NCBI GenBank assembly: GCA_019753375.1
Contig: JAIELC010000027.1
Location: forward strand, 24,724-88,723
Reading direction: 5' to 3'
Length of the DNA: 64,000 nt
Origin: Sphingomonas sp.
GTDB lineage: Bacteria; Pseudomonadota; Alphaproteobacteria; Sphingomonadales; Sphingomonadaceae
Part shown: piece after piece, positions 1-12,535 of the stretch
Numbering within the stretch: the first letter of the stretch is position 1
Layout: the number at the start of each line of letters is the position of its first letter
The notes under the pieces: model-generated
Databases searched by the model: none
Told to the model about the DNA's origin: nothing
Seen by the model: only the letters and a program-made list of their open reading frames with translations
Program-made: the position numbers and the translations under genes

Positions 1-231
1 GCGCTTGTCAATCATGCGCTTCGCAAGGCGCAGCCGCTTGATGCGGCGGCGCGCGAAGCGGCGGCACTGATTGGCCAATGGGAAGCCAAGGGCAAGCTGA
101 CCCCGTCACAGCCACAGATTCAGATCGGCGCCAATGCCGCGTTGTGGCTCGCCATCCTCGATAAGCGTACACCGCGTGAGACGAGTGCGTCGGTCGGTCG
201 GCCCGCGATAACGCTGCTCGATCAGCCATAA
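1..231 (+). CDS. C-terminal fragment of a hypothetical protein (truncated by window edge)
   Basis: Open frame from base 1 (ALVNHALRKAQPLDAAAREAAALIGQW...ITLLDQP) to TAA at 229-231; family not recognised. Confidence 0.5.
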   Translation, partial: ALVNHALRKAQPLDAAAREAAALIGQWEAKGKLTPSQPQIQIGANAALWLAILDKRTPRETSASVGRPAITLLDQP

Positions 232-351
232 CGCCGCCGCGCGGCGCGCCTGCACATCCTCTGCACATCTCCTCCTCCATAGCGCCATTGGCTTTTGGGT
301 CCGCGCATCGCCACTGGAATTGGCCGACTGTCACAACAGGAGGCTCAGTCC

Positions 352-1755
352 ATGGTTCGACGATTTGGCGACACCGAACGATCACCCGGTGCCAGAATGC
401 TGTTCGCGGCGTTGGCCGCGATGGCGCTCGTGATCCCGCTCTTCACCGTGTATCTGCTGGTTTACGACCGGCAATCGCAGTCCAAGACCGCGCAGGCGAG
501 CATCGTGCAGGGCTGGGGCAGGCCGCAGCTGATCGATGGCCCGGTGCTGGTTATCCCCTATTGGGAAGACAGCACCCAGACGATCACCGAAAAAGGGCGC
601 ACGATCGTCAAACCAGTGCGTACCGAACGGGAACTGGTTATTGCGCCGGATACAGCGACGCTCGACACCAGAATGCGGCCCCAACGGCTCAAGCGATCAA
701 TCTATCAGGCTGTTGTCTATGAAGCCGAGAATAGCGGGCATGCACGCTTCGCCATGCCTGCGGCACTGGCCCGGCTGGGTATTGCCGTTGACCAGCTGGC
801 GCTTGACCGGGCCGAACTGCGGTTCGGGTTCAGCGATGCACGTGGACTGTTTGGGCCGCGACCGGTGGTCAGCGCCAATGGACGATCGCTCAATCCTGAA
901 ACCGGGCGGTCCTCCAGTAATGGGGGCGCGGGTTTCCACAGCCTGATCGATGCCACGGCGCTGCCGAACACGCCGATCGACATTGACTATCGCTATGCGC
1001 TTCGTGGCAACGCGTCGCTCACGCTTGTGCCGCAGGCAGGGGATACACGCTGGATCGTCCGGTCGCCCTGGCAAAACCCCAGCTTCACCGGGGATTTCCT
1101 GCCGGCATCGCACCCGCAATCGGCAAAGGGTTTTGTCGCGACCTGGCAGATCGGCAATCTTGCGCTTGGCCGCCCGCTGGTCAGCATTGGCGATTCCGAT
1201 CGCCCGGGCGCGGCGCCGTCGGACGCGCTGTTGGCATTACCATACGGCGACCCGGATCGAACCGCGGGCGGCGCGCGGGTTGAGCTGATCACGCCGGTTG
1301 ATCTTTACGATCAGATCAACCGATCGGTGAAATATGGCTTTTTGTTTATTGGCTTCACCTTTGCCGCGCTGCTGATGTTCGACGTGGTTGGCGGGGTCCG
1401 GGTGTCCGCAATCGAATATCTGCTCGTGGGCATGGCGCTGGTCCTGTTCTTCGTCATGCTGCTGGCTTTTTCCGAAGTGGTTGGCTTTGCAACCGCCTAT
1501 GCGGGTGCTGCTGCCGCGATCATCGCGTTGATCACCGCCTATGCGGCATCGGTGCTGAAAAGCTGGCGTCGCGCCCAGGCGATCGGGTTGATGCTGATCG
1601 GCCTCTATGGGGTGCTGTACGTGCTGCTCAGCCTTGAAGCCTATGCGCTGATGGTGGGATCGCTGCTGCTGTTTGTGGCGCTGGCGATGGTCATGTACCT
1701 GACCCGTCATCTCGACTGGAGCGGTCGCGAGGAAGAAGCGGCAACCTCCGGCTGA
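352..1755 (+). CDS. creD: CreD family inner membrane protein
   Basis: N-terminal TM, 'QGWGRPQLIDGPVLVIPY' and multi-TM C-terminus typical of CreD; start at MVRRFGD. Confidence 0.85.
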   Translation: MVRRFGDTERSPGARMLFAALAAMALVIPLFTVYLLVYDRQSQSKTAQASIVQGWGRPQLIDGPVLVIPYWEDSTQTITEKGRTIVKPVRTERELVIAPDTATLDTRMRPQRLKRSIYQAVVYEAENSGHARFAMPAALARLGIAVDQLALDRAELRFGFSDARGLFGPRPVVSANGRSLNPETGRSSSNGGAGFHSLIDATALPNTPIDIDYRYALRGNASLTLVPQAGDTRWIVRSPWQNPSFTGDFLPASHPQSAKGFVATWQIGNLALGRPLVSIGDSDRPGAAPSDALLALPYGDPDRTAGGARVELITPVDLYDQINRSVKYGFLFIGFTFAALLMFDVVGGVRVSAIEYLLVGMALVLFFVMLLAFSEVVGFATAYAGAAAAIIALITAYAASVLKSWRRAQAIGLMLIGLYGVLYVLLSLEAYALMVGSLLLFVALAMVMYLTRHLDWSGREEEAATSG

Positions 1756-2904
1756 TCAACGCCAGCGAAGATTGGCGCGCGTCAGGTCGCTTACCTGGCG
1801 CGCGCCCATCAATTTCATGTCGCGTTCGATTTCGCTGCGCAGATTGCCCAATGTCCGCTCGACGCCCGCCTGCCCCGCAGCGGCAAGCGCATACAGGTAC
1901 AGCCGCCCCCCTGAACAGGCCGTGGCCCCGACACTCAGTGCCTTCAGCACATGGCTGCCCCGGGTAATGCCGCCGTCACAGATCACGTCGATCTTGTCGC
2001 CGACCGCGTCGACGATTTCCGCCAGCTGGTCAAAGGGGGCACGGCTGCCATCCAGTTGGCGGCCGCCATGGTTCGACACCATGATCGCGGTGGCGCCGAT
2101 ATCGACCGCGCGGCGCGCGTCTTCCACCGACATGATCCCTTTCAGGCAAAACTGGCCGCCCCAGTCGGCACGGATCGCTTCGGCGGTTTTCCAGTCCAGC
2201 GACTGATCGAGCATTTTGGTGAAATAGTCGCCGACCGACATCGACTTGCGCGATCCTTCGTCAAGGTAATCCTTCAGGTTGGACAGCTCAAATGGGTCGC
2301 GGAACAGGTAATTGAGCGTCCACCGCGGGTGCATGGCAAAGCTGAGTGCGGAACCCGGGGTCAGGCGCGGGGGCGATGTGAAGCCGGTTCGCAAACAGCG
2401 TTCGCGGTTGCCCCCGACGATCGTGTCGACGGTCAGCGCGATCGCGTCGAACTTCGCCGCCTTGCACGCCGCAATCATCGCGGCATTCAGGCCCTTGTCC
2501 TTATGGACGTAAAGCTGAAACAGCTTGGGGCTGCTGATTGACTGGCCGATTTCGGCGATACTGACCGTGGCGAGCGAGGAAATACCGAACCAGGTGCCAA
2601 ATTTTTCGGCGGCGGCGGCCACCGCGCGCTCGCCGCGCCAATGGAACAGCCGCTGCAGCGCAGTCGGCGACAGGAACAGCGGCATCGCAATCCGCTTGCC
2701 CATCACCGTGACGCTCATGTCGATGTCTTCGACGCCCGCCAGCACATTGGGGACCAGATCGCAGCTTTCATACGCCGCCGTGTTGCGCCGCCGGGTGACT
2801 TCATCGTCGGCCGCGCCGTCGATGTAATGGAACACCGGCCCGGGCAGCCGCGCGCGTGCCAGCCGCCGGAAATCGTCGATATTGTGGCAGTCGTTAAGCC
2901 GCAT
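1756..2904 (-). CDS. lldD: alpha-hydroxy-acid oxidizing protein (FMN-dependent L-lactate dehydrogenase type)
   Basis: FMN_dh family motifs: '[10 protein letters not shown]', '[18 protein letters not shown]'. Confidence 0.85.
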   Translation of the reverse strand: MRLNDCHNIDDFRRLARARLPGPVFHYIDGAADDEVTRRRNTAAYESCDLVPNVLAGVEDIDMSVTVMGKRIAMPLFLSPTALQRLFHWRGERAVAAAAEKFGTWFGISSLATVSIAEIGQSISSPKLFQLYVHKDKGLNAAMIAACKAAKFDAIALTVDTIVGGNRERCLRTGFTSPPRLTPGSALSFAMHPRWTLNYLFRDPFELSNLKDYLDEGSRKSMSVGDYFTKMLDQSLDWKTAEAIRADWGGQFCLKGIMSVEDARRAVDIGATAIMVSNHGGRQLDGSRAPFDQLAEIVDAVGDKIDVICDGGITRGSHVLKALSVGATACSGGRLYLYALAAAGQAGVERTLGNLRSEIERDMKLMGARQVSDLTRANLRWR

Positions 2905-3057
2905 CGCTCTGGGCTAGGCGGTGAGGGCAGCGAGGGCAAGCGCTCTCCACCAGCGACCGCGCTCGGCATCGCCAACGCCGGCGCCGGGTACGGTCTTGAG
3001 GCCGGGGTGGCATCTTTGGCTTTGAACTCTTGCGCCGAACCGCTTAGCCGGGACGAT

Positions 3058-4707
3058 ATGAGCGACACCAACTCCCGCAAGACTGCTATCGTAATTGGCT
3101 CCGGCATCGGCGGCATTGCCTGCGCGATCCGCCTGCAAAGCCTGGGCTTCGATACCAGCTTGCTCGAAAAACTCGATGCACCGGGCGGCCGCGCCTATGT
3201 TCGCCGTGCCGAGGGCTTTACGTTCGACATGGGGCCGACGGTCTTGACCGTGCCGCACTTCATCGAAGAGTTGTTCAGCCTTGAACGCGATCACGCGATG
3301 CTCGGCCTGCCTGATTTCCCGCCGGAAATCCTGGGCGATGACAAGCGCATCACGAGCGGCATCAGTGGCGGACCCAACACAAGCCGTTATCTGGAAATCA
3401 TCCCGATCCTGCCGTTCTACCGCATCTATTTCGACGATGGCACTTTCTTTGATTACGATGCCGATCCGGTGCGCGTGCGCGAACAGATCAAGGCATTGGC
3501 GCCCGAAGACCTCGACGGCTATGAACGCTTCCACGAAGCCGCCCGGGCGATTTTCAATCGGGGGTTCCTCGAACTTGGCTACACCTATTTCGGCAATGTC
3601 GGCCGGATGCTCGGCGTGGTGCCCGATCTGCTCAAGCTCGGCGCGGTCCAGCCGCTGTTTTCGCTGATCAAGAAGTATTTCAAGTCCGACAAAATGCGCC
3701 AGGTGTTCAGCTTTGAACCCCTGCTGGTGGGCGGCAACCCGATGAAGGTGCCCGCCATCTATGCGATGATCCATTTCGTCGAAAAGACCTGGGGCATCCA
3801 TTTCGCGCGCGGCGGTACCGGCGCGCTGGTCGCCGCAATGATCACCAAATTCGAGGAAATGGGCGGCACCACGCGGCTGAATGCAGGCGTGACGCGGATC
3901 AATGTCGAAAAGCGCGGCGGCAAGCGCGTTGCAACCGGGGTGACGCTGGAATCGGGCGAAACGATTGCCGCCGATCTGGTGGTCTCGAACGCCGATTACG
4001 CGACGACGTATATGAAGCTGATCGACAAGAAGCACCGCACGATCAACCGCGACGCGCTGGTCAAGTTCCGCAAGCAGTCAATGTCGCTAATGGTGATCTA
4101 TTTCGGCTATCGGAAGCAGGCGGGCGATCCCGATCTGCAGCACCACAACATCATCCTCGGGCCGCGCTACGAGGAATTGCTGACCGACATCTTCGAGCGG
4201 AAAATTCTCGCGCCCGATTTCTCGCAATATCTCCACATCCCCACGCTCACCGACCCGAGCCTCGCGCCCGAGGGGCATCACGCGGCCTATACGCTGATCC
4301 CGGTGCCGAATAATCACAGCGATCTCGATTGGAGCAAGGTCGGCGAAGGCTTCAAGGACAAGGTGCTGACGTTCCTCGAAGAGCGCGGCTATATTCCCAA
4401 CCTGAAAGAACGGCTGGTGTACGAAAGTTTCGTCACGCCCGATTATTTCGAGCAGGTGCTGAGTTCGTACGTTGGCAATGGCTTTGGCGTCGAGCCGGTG
4501 TTGACCCAGACAGCGTTCTTCCGCCCGCACAACCGCAGCGAGGATGTGTCCAACCTTTATCTGGTCGGCCAAAGCACCCAGCCCGGCGGCGGGACGCCAT
4601 CGGTGATGATGTCGGCAAAGATGACCGCGCGTGAAATCGCCAAGGATTTCGCGGTCGATCCGGCGGTGGTCAACGGCGTCCCGGAGCCGCTGTCGGTCGC
4701 AGCATAG
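3058..4707 (+). CDS. crtI: phytoene desaturase
   Basis: N-terminal FAD-binding [13 protein letters not shown], 'GGRAYV', C-terminal '[21 protein letters not shown]'; start MSDTNSRK. Confidence 0.93.
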   Translation: MSDTNSRKTAIVIGSGIGGIACAIRLQSLGFDTSLLEKLDAPGGRAYVRRAEGFTFDMGPTVLTVPHFIEELFSLERDHAMLGLPDFPPEILGDDKRITSGISGGPNTSRYLEIIPILPFYRIYFDDGTFFDYDADPVRVREQIKALAPEDLDGYERFHEAARAIFNRGFLELGYTYFGNVGRMLGVVPDLLKLGAVQPLFSLIKKYFKSDKMRQVFSFEPLLVGGNPMKVPAIYAMIHFVEKTWGIHFARGGTGALVAAMITKFEEMGGTTRLNAGVTRINVEKRGGKRVATGVTLESGETIAADLVVSNADYATTYMKLIDKKHRTINRDALVKFRKQSMSLMVIYFGYRKQAGDPDLQHHNIILGPRYEELLTDIFERKILAPDFSQYLHIPTLTDPSLAPEGHHAAYTLIPVPNNHSDLDWSKVGEGFKDKVLTFLEERGYIPNLKERLVYESFVTPDYFEQVLSSYVGNGFGVEPVLTQTAFFRPHNRSEDVSNLYLVGQSTQPGGGTPSVMMSAKMTAREIAKDFAVDPAVVNGVPEPLSVAA

Positions 4708-4779
4708 CGCCCGCTGCGCCAGCTATCGTCATCACGGCGCTGCGCGCCCCCGGCACCAGCGCCGGGAGCGCCCATTGCG

Positions 4780-5523
4780 TCAAATCGTAAAGCCGCCGTC
4801 GATATCGATCAGCGCGCCCGTGATGTAGCTTGCCTCATCGCTCGCGAGGAAGGCGGCAAGCGCGGCGACTTCATCGGCCTTGCCATAACGGCCAAGCGCG
4901 GTGAGGGGGGTCAGCACACTGGCAAACGGACCTTCGGCAGGGTTCAGATCGGTATCGATCGGCCCCGGCTGGATGACATTAACCAATATGCCGCGCGCAC
5001 CCAGATCGCGCGCCCAGCCGCGCGCCAGCCCGGCGACCGCAGCCTTGGTGGCGCCGTAAACCGCACCGCCCTGAACCGGCATGCTATGCGCATTGATGCT
5101 GCCGATAATCAGGATCCGGCCGCCATCGTTCAGATGTGGCATGGCTGCCTTGGTACCGTGATAGACGCCGTCAACGTTGATCGCGAACATCCGTTCGTAG
5201 GACGCAGTGTCCTCGACCGAAACCGGAGCGAAATCAGCGACGCCGGCGTTGTGGACAAGAATATCGATCTTGCCGAGCATCGCGGCAGCGTCGTTGATGG
5301 CGCGCTCGGTTTCGACCCGGTCGCCGGCATTGGCCTTGATGGCCGACCCCTTGCGGCCCGCCGCGGTGATCGCGGCAACCACCTGATTGGCGGCGTCCTG
5401 ATTACCGGCATAGGTAATGACAACGTCGGCGCCTTCAGCGGCCAGCCGCTTGGCGATCGCGGCGCCAATGCCGCGTGCGCCGCCTGTGACGAGGGCGGTC
5501 TTGCCTTCAAGTTTCTTGGTCAT
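4780..5523 (-). CDS. SDR family oxidoreductase (3-oxoacyl-ACP reductase-like)
   Basis: TGGARGIGAAIAKRL, NNAG-type 'HNAG', YGATKAA; start MTKKLEGKTALVTGG. Confidence 0.88.
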   Translation of the reverse strand: MTKKLEGKTALVTGGARGIGAAIAKRLAAEGADVVITYAGNQDAANQVVAAITAAGRKGSAIKANAGDRVETERAINDAAAMLGKIDILVHNAGVADFAPVSVEDTASYERMFAINVDGVYHGTKAAMPHLNDGGRILIIGSINAHSMPVQGGAVYGATKAAVAGLARGWARDLGARGILVNVIQPGPIDTDLNPAEGPFASVLTPLTALGRYGKADEVAALAAFLASDEASYITGALIDIDGGFTI

Positions 5524-5721
5524 GGATGCGTTCCTTCTGGTCGGACGAAAGCGGCCCAACGCCGTCCCGTTCGCTCTTGCGGGAAATGGGCCCGCGCGGC
5601 GGGCAATCAATAGACGAACGCAGGATGCACTGTCGGATGCAAAATTTACACCAGCTAGCATTTGCGGGGCGGCGCGCGCTTGTGTATCGGACGGGCACGC
5701 AATGAAGGGAAGACGCTAGCA

Positions 5722-6507
5722 ATGGCCGAGTTCGCGCTGCCGAAAAATTCCAGGATCACGTCTAACGGCAAGTCTCATCAAGCGACCGGCGATGCGAAAC
5801 GCATCAAGAAATTCAAAATCTATCGCTATGATCCCGATAGCGGCGCCAATCCGCGCTATGACCGGTTCGAGGTCAATCTGGACGAGTGCGGTCCGATGGT
5901 ACTCGACGCGCTGATCAAGATGAAGGCCGAGCAGGATTCGTCGCTGACTTTTCGTCGATCGTGCCGCGAGGGGATTTGCGGATCGTGCGCGATGAACATC
6001 GATGGCACCAACACGCTCGCCTGCACCAAGGCGATCGAGGATGTGAAGGGCGAGGTCCAGATCACGCCCTTGCCGCATATGGAAGTCATCAAGGATCTGG
6101 TCCCCGACTTCACCCATTTTTACGCCCAATATGCCTCGATCAAGCCGTGGCTGCAGACCGTCACGGCCCCGCCCAGCGGCAAGGAACGACTGCAGTCGCC
6201 CGAAGATCGGTCAAAGCTTGATGGATTGTACGAGTGCATCCTGTGCGCCTGCTGCTCGACGAGCTGCCCCAGCTATTGGTGGAACAGTGACAAATTTCTT
6301 GGTCCGGCTATTCTGCTGCAGGCCTATCGCTGGCTGGCCGACAGCCGCGACGAAATGACCGGCGAGCGGCTCGACGAGCTGGAAGACCCCTTCCGGCTGT
6401 ATCGGTGCCACACGATCATGAACTGCGCGAATGTTTGCCCCAAGGGGCTCAACCCCGCCAAGGCGATCGCGGAGATCAAGAAGATGGAAGTAGAGCGAGT
6501 CGCCTGA
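5722..6507 (+). CDS. sdhB: succinate dehydrogenase iron-sulfur subunit
   Basis: [48 protein letters not shown] motifs. Confidence 0.97.
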   Translation: MAEFALPKNSRITSNGKSHQATGDAKRIKKFKIYRYDPDSGANPRYDRFEVNLDECGPMVLDALIKMKAEQDSSLTFRRSCREGICGSCAMNIDGTNTLACTKAIEDVKGEVQITPLPHMEVIKDLVPDFTHFYAQYASIKPWLQTVTAPPSGKERLQSPEDRSKLDGLYECILCACCSTSCPSYWWNSDKFLGPAILLQAYRWLADSRDEMTGERLDELEDPFRLYRCHTIMNCANVCPKGLNPAKAIAEIKKMEVERVA

Positions 6508-6518
6508 TCGGGACATTT

Positions 6519-6980
6519 GTGTCGGACGCTCCCCACTTCACCTATGCACCGGCGCCCGATCATCCCGGCTGGATGACATGGCAACTCGCGGACACGACAC
6601 GGTTCAACAGCCTGTTCGGACCGTTACTGCTCAAGGTTGAGGATGGCGTCGCACGGGTACGGATGACCCCGGCGCTGATCCATGCCAATCTGTCGGGGCG
6701 CATGCATGGCGGCGCGCTGCTGGGCTTTATCGATATTGCCCTGTTCGCGGCGTCGCGGGGCTTTGGGCTGATTCAGGCGGGGACGTCGGTCACCGTTGAT
6801 CTTTCGACACAGTTTATGGGCGGTGCGCGGATTGGCGAGCCTGTCGAGGTGCAGGTCGAGCTGCTGCGCCAGACGCGCCGATTGCTGTTCCTGCGCGGTC
6901 TGGTGGTCCAGGATGCCGATAATATCGCGTCGTTTGGCGCGACGATCCGCAAGCCGACGGGGGATGGTGCGGCCGCATGA
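6519..6980 (+). CDS. PaaI family thioesterase
   Basis: Hotdog fold 'HANLSGRMHGGALLGFID'; GTG start. Confidence 0.75.
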   Translation: MSDAPHFTYAPAPDHPGWMTWQLADTTRFNSLFGPLLLKVEDGVARVRMTPALIHANLSGRMHGGALLGFIDIALFAASRGFGLIQAGTSVTVDLSTQFMGGARIGEPVEVQVELLRQTRRLLFLRGLVVQDADNIASFGATIRKPTGDGAAA

Positions 6981-8089
6981 CCTTTGTCATTGATCGCTAC
7001 AACCAGCTGATCGCGGCGGGCGAATTGCGGCCCGATCCCGAACAGCAGGCCGCGGTTCTTCGACTGGCGGCGGTTGCGACTGAATTGGAAGCGACGCCGC
7101 CGCGCGGATCGGTCTTGTGGCGCGCCTTAGGGCGGCTGCCCGATCCACCGCGCGGCGTTTACCTGTGGGGTGGGGTCGGCCGCGGCAAATCGATGCTGAT
7201 GGATCTGTTTTTCAGCTGCGTCGACATTCGCCGCAAACGCCGCGTGCATTTTCATGAATTCATGATCGAAGTGCATGCGCGCATCGCGCAGGAGCGCGAG
7301 AAAGAGGCCGGCGATCCGATTGTGCCGGTTGCCACCGCGATGGTTGGCGAAGCGCGGTTGCTGGCCTTTGATGAAATGGTGATCAACAATTCGGCGGATG
7401 CGATGATCCTGTCGCGGTTGTTCACCGCGATGTGGGCGCGCGGGCTGACCGTGGTCGCAACATCCAACCGCCCGCCCGGCGACCTCTACAAGGACGGGCT
7501 GAACCGCGAACATTTCCTGCCCTTTATCGCGTTGTTGCGCGACAAGACCGATGTGATCGGCCTGAACGGCCCGACCGATTATCGCCGCGACCGGCTGGGG
7601 CCGATGGATTTATGGCACGTCCCCAATGGCCCGGCCGCGACCGCCGCGCTGTCGGCGGCGTTTTTCCGGCTGACCGATTACCCGCCCGAAGACCGCGCGC
7701 ATGTGCCGACCGAGGATATTCCGGTCGGGCAGGGGCGCACGCTGCACGTGCCCAAAAGCCTGAAGGGCGTGGCGGTATTCAGTTTCAGGCGATTGTGCGG
7801 TGAACCGCGCGGCGCGTCTGATTATCTGGCGATCGCGCGGCGCTTTCACACCGTTATCATTGTGGGTATCCCCCGGCTCGGCCCGGAAAACCGCAACGAA
7901 GCGGCGCGCTTCGTCACCTTGATCGACGCGCTATATGAAAACAGCGTCAAACTGATTGCGGCGGCCGATGCGCCGCCCGAGCAATTATACCGCGCGGGCG
8001 ACGGCGCGTTTGAATTTGAACGGACCGTCAGCCGGCTGAAGGAGATGCAGTCGGACGCGTATCTGGCGCGCGGTCACGGAATCGGTTGA
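6977..8089 (+). CDS. zapE: cell division protein ZapE (AFG1-like ATPase)
   Basis: Walker A 'GGVGRGKSMLMDLFF', 'RVHFHEFM', 'LAFDEMVINNSADAMIL'; 4 bp overlap with upstream thioesterase. Confidence 0.92.
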   Translation: MTFVIDRYNQLIAAGELRPDPEQQAAVLRLAAVATELEATPPRGSVLWRALGRLPDPPRGVYLWGGVGRGKSMLMDLFFSCVDIRRKRRVHFHEFMIEVHARIAQEREKEAGDPIVPVATAMVGEARLLAFDEMVINNSADAMILSRLFTAMWARGLTVVATSNRPPGDLYKDGLNREHFLPFIALLRDKTDVIGLNGPTDYRRDRLGPMDLWHVPNGPAATAALSAAFFRLTDYPPEDRAHVPTEDIPVGQGRTLHVPKSLKGVAVFSFRRLCGEPRGASDYLAIARRFHTVIIVGIPRLGPENRNEAARFVTLIDALYENSVKLIAAADAPPEQLYRAGDGAFEFERTVSRLKEMQSDAYLARGHGIG

Positions 8090-9170
8090 ACAGCGTCGCC
8101 AGCCGCGCGCGCAGCCACGGTTCTGGCCAGCGCGCAATCGCCCAGGCGAGCAGCAGCATTAGCAAAACCGTCAGCGCCTGTGCGACGCGCAGCGGCACAT
8201 TGTGTCCCAGCAACGTGGCGATCACGACGGCGCCGGCGTCCTGATGGATCAGGTAAAGCGGATACGTCATCAACCCGACCGTGCGGGCGGTGCCGGGGGA
8301 TATCCAGCGAGAAAGCGGTGTCTGCAGGTGCGGGGCCAATATCACAACGCCCAAAGCAACCAGAAAAATGCCCTGTGCCGTGCTGCCGGATACTGCGACG
8401 GCCATTGCCGCCTCGCGGCCCTCGCTGTGGGCGCTGATCTCGATAAGCGCCGCCGCCGTCAGCACGACCATCAATGCGCCGCGCGCAGGACCCAAGGGCC
8501 GGGTGTGGATCGCGGCAATCATCATGCCGAGCGCAAAGAACACGCCATAAGGCAGCAGTAATAAGGTTGCGGCTTGATTGGACATGACCGCAAGCATCAG
8601 CGTGGGCTGGAAAAGCGTGGCTAGCCATCCAGCTGCACTGACGAGGCCAAGCACCCAGGCGAGCTGTTCTATCCTCTGCGGTGTCCCATGGCTGCCCAAC
8701 GTTATCGCCACCGCAAGGTAGAAAAAGGTCTCGACGCCCAACGTCCAATAGACATCGTCGATCTGGTTGCCGATCGGCCAGAATGCCACGGACCGCAGCC
8801 AATCAAAGCCAATGGCAGGACCAAAATGGCCGCTGGCCGCGAGCATTGCAAACGTGACCGTCGCGCATATCCAGACGGCGGGAACCAAGCGTAAGAATCG
8901 CCGTCGCACAAATGAACGCCAGTCGGCTTGTAGTGCGGATCGGGCGATTACCAGACCCGAAATCACGAAGAATATCTCTACACCGACCCACCCGACCCGG
9001 CTGATCGCCATCCCCGAATTGGCCTCGCCATAGGACGTCAGCACAGACGCCGCGTGGTTGCTGGGTGACAGCCAATATCCCACGTCGACATGGTAGACGA
9101 CAACCAGCATTGCGCAGGCAAAGCGGATCATATCAATCGCAATGATTGGCTCGGATCGTTTGCCTCGCAT
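8028..9170 (-). CDS. acyltransferase family protein (OafA/Acyl_transf_3)
   Basis: 'IDMIRFACAMLVVVYHV', 'GWVGVEIFFVISGLVIARSA', multi-TM. Confidence 0.85.
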   Translation of the reverse strand: MRGKRSEPIIAIDMIRFACAMLVVVYHVDVGYWLSPSNHAASVLTSYGEANSGMAISRVGWVGVEIFFVISGLVIARSALQADWRSFVRRRFLRLVPAVWICATVTFAMLAASGHFGPAIGFDWLRSVAFWPIGNQIDDVYWTLGVETFFYLAVAITLGSHGTPQRIEQLAWVLGLVSAAGWLATLFQPTLMLAVMSNQAATLLLLPYGVFFALGMMIAAIHTRPLGPARGALMVVLTAAALIEISAHSEGREAAMAVAVSGSTAQGIFLVALGVVILAPHLQTPLSRWISPGTARTVGLMTYPLYLIHQDAGAVVIATLLGHNVPLRVAQALTVLLMLLLAWAIARWPEPWLRARLATLFNRFRDRAPDTRPTASPSAG

Positions 9171-9268
9171 TCGGGACGGCCTAACCGGGCAGGTTTAAGA
9201 TCGGGTTGCCAGTGGCGTCGTCAAGCGCGACAAAGGCGCACGTGAGTTTCGGCAAAGGGGGGAACAGC

Positions 9269-9595
9269 ATGCTCGTCACCACCACGGAAAATGTGCCCGG
9301 CCATGCCGTCCGCGCGACGTTGGGGCAGGTCTTCGGCGTTGTTGTGCGCAGCCGGGGGATTGGCGGCAACATCACCGCCAGCCTGCGCTCGATCGTCGGG
9401 GGTGAAATCACCGAATATACCCAACTGGTCGAAGAAACCCGGCGGCAGGCGATTGACCGGATGATCCATAATGCGGTGCTGATGGGCGCAAACGCGGTGG
9501 TGATGATGCGGTTCGATTCGGGTGAGATTGCGCAGGCGATGAACGAAGTGATCGCCTATGGCACCGCTGTTATCCTTGATCCGGTGCCTGAGTGA
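9269..9595 (+). CDS. YbjQ family (UPF0145) protein
   Basis: 'TTTENVPGHAVRATLGQVFGVVVRS...MGANAVVMMRFDS' typical of YbjQ. Confidence 0.85.
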   Translation: MLVTTTENVPGHAVRATLGQVFGVVVRSRGIGGNITASLRSIVGGEITEYTQLVEETRRQAIDRMIHNAVLMGANAVVMMRFDSGEIAQAMNEVIAYGTAVILDPVPE

Positions 9596-9888
9596 TGCTG
9601 CGCAACGCCGTGCTGGCCTTTGCCGTCCTGCTCGCCGGCATCGGCATTGCGGGGCTGGTGGTCGACGGATCGACCTTTCCGTTCCTGCTGATGGCGCTGG
9701 TCATTCTGGGTGGCACGCTGTTCGAGCGCCGCCGGTACGGCGCGGCCGCAATGCGCGCGCCGGTCGGCCCTGCGTGGAAGGCGACACCGGAACGTTTTGT
9801 CGATGAATCGGGGGTTGCCGTGCGCGTCTGGTTCAACGCCGCAACCGGTGAACGACGCTACGTCGCAGACGATTCAGCACCCGACTGA
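9592..9888 (+). CDS. hypothetical membrane protein
   Basis: Two N-terminal TM segments, 4 bp overlap with upstream ybjQ-like gene. Confidence 0.6.
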   Translation: MMLRNAVLAFAVLLAGIGIAGLVVDGSTFPFLLMALVILGGTLFERRRYGAAAMRAPVGPAWKATPERFVDESGVAVRVWFNAATGERRYVADDSAPD

Positions 9889-9901
9889 CGGCGACATTCG
9901 C

Positions 9902-9922
9902 TATTGCGAATGAAATGCAATA
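9902..9922. promoter_or_regulatory. palindromic operator candidate TATTGC-N9-GCAATA upstream of mdh (Fur-like appearance)
   Basis: TATTGC 9902-9907 / GCAATA 9917-9922; overlaps the inverted repeat CATTCGC-TATT-GCGAATG 9895-9912. Confidence 0.35.
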
Positions 9923-9923
9923 A

Positions 9924-10999
<1,076 letters not shown>

Positions 11000-11000
<1 letters not shown>

Positions 11001-11650
11001 TGCGCGCCGTTGTGATTGCCCTTAGCATAGCCGTAACGTCATCTGCGGCTGCTCAATCCCTGACACTGTCCAGCAAGCGCGGAGAGCCCGCTATAGTCGG
11101 TGGCGGAACTGTACTGGGCGAGAATCTCGGCGTCACTTCGCAATCCCCACAGCAAATTGTCGCACAGTTTAAGAGCCTTTGTTTGCCTGATCCTGCAAAC
11201 GTGGATGCGAAGATACTGATACAACAAGGATTTACTGAGAAGCCTGTTCAATTGGCCGGTCCACCCGCATCCGCGAATGCCCTGACGCATTGGGTTAGCC
11301 CAGTTGCTACCGTGGCATATTGGCGAGGGGATACAGCCGCATTCAAGGGGCAGGCGGTGGCAGTGCCAAGTCGAGCTGCGCTGATAACAGGCCCTTTCAG
11401 CGCATTCGGTCCGCGCGATACGCAATGTACCTTCGTAACGAACGTGGCCGATTTCGAACAAGCCAAATTGGTCACTGAAGCACTCAGTGCAGATTTGGGT
11501 ACGCCTTCGAAACTCGTCGTCAAAAACACATTTGCCGATGGTTTTTGGGCCACGACGAATGGAACCACGACAGTCTACTTCAACACGCCGACGACACGAA
11601 ATGGACCGCAGCCCATACATATCGCGGCGCTTGTGAAAGCATCCAAATGA
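11000..11650 (+). CDS. hypothetical secreted protein between mdh and sucD
   Basis: Signal peptide [23 protein letters not shown] overlaps mdh stop (TGATG) and stop overlaps sucD ATG (ATGA). Confidence 0.75.
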
Positions 11651-12531
11651 GCATCCTCGTCGACAAGAATACCAAGGTCATCACCCAGGGCATGACCGGG
11701 GAAACCGGCAGCTTTCATACCAAGGCAGCGCTCGATTACGGGACGCAGATGGTCGGTGGCGTTACGCCGGGCAAAGGCGGGACGACGCATCTCGATCTGC
11801 CGGTGTTCAACACGGTCGAGGAAGCCGTCGCCAAGACCGGCGCGACCGCCAGCGTCATCTACGTGCCGCCACCCTTTGCCGCCGATTCGATCCTTGAGGC
11901 CATCGACGCGCAGGTGCCACTGATCGTGACGATTACAGAGGGTATTCCGGTACTCGACATGGTCAAGGTCAAACGCGCGCTGTCGGGCTCCAGGTCACGG
12001 CTGATCGGTCCCAACTGCCCGGGCGTGCTGACGCCCGGCGAGTGCAAGATCGGCATCATGCCGGGCAGCATCTTTAAAAAGGGATCGGTCGGCGTTGTCT
12101 CGCGATCGGGCACGCTGACCTATGAAGCCGTGTTCCAGACCAGCAACGCCGGGCTTGGCCAGACGACGGCGGTCGGCATCGGCGGCGATCCGGTCAACGG
12201 CACCAACTTCATCGACGTGCTCGAACTGTTTCTCGCCGATGATGCGACCAAGTCGATCATCATGATTGGTGAAATTGGCGGATCGGCCGAGGAAGAAGCG
12301 GCGCAGTTCCTGCGCGACGAGGCAAAGCGCGGCCGCAAAAAGCCGATGGCGGGCTTTATCGCCGGCCGCACCGCGCCGCCCGGGCGACGAATGGGCCATG
12401 CCGGCGCGATCGTGTCAGGCGGACAGGGCGGCGCCGAGGACAAGATCGCGGCGATGGAAGCCGCCGGCATCAAGGTGGCGGATTCGCCCAGCGAACTCGG
12501 CACGACCTTGCTTGCGGTTTTGAACGGGTGA
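11647..12531 (+). CDS. sucD: succinate--CoA ligase (ADP-forming) subunit alpha
   Basis: '[18 protein letters not shown]', '[20 protein letters not shown]', '[17 protein letters not shown]'. Confidence 0.97.
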   Translation: MSILVDKNTKVITQGMTGETGSFHTKAALDYGTQMVGGVTPGKGGTTHLDLPVFNTVEEAVAKTGATASVIYVPPPFAADSILEAIDAQVPLIVTITEGIPVLDMVKVKRALSGSRSRLIGPNCPGVLTPGECKIGIMPGSIFKKGSVGVVSRSGTLTYEAVFQTSNAGLGQTTAVGIGGDPVNGTNFIDVLELFLADDATKSIIMIGEIGGSAEEEAAQFLRDEAKRGRKKPMAGFIAGRTAPPGRRMGHAGAIVSGGQGGAEDKIAAMEAAGIKVADSPSELGTTLLAVLNG

Positions 12532-12535
12532 GATT

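Noticed and set aside
2641-3057. N-terminal extension of the 688-aa crtI ORF
   Set aside because: Overlaps the divergent lldD-like gene and precedes the canonical [19 protein letters not shown] start.
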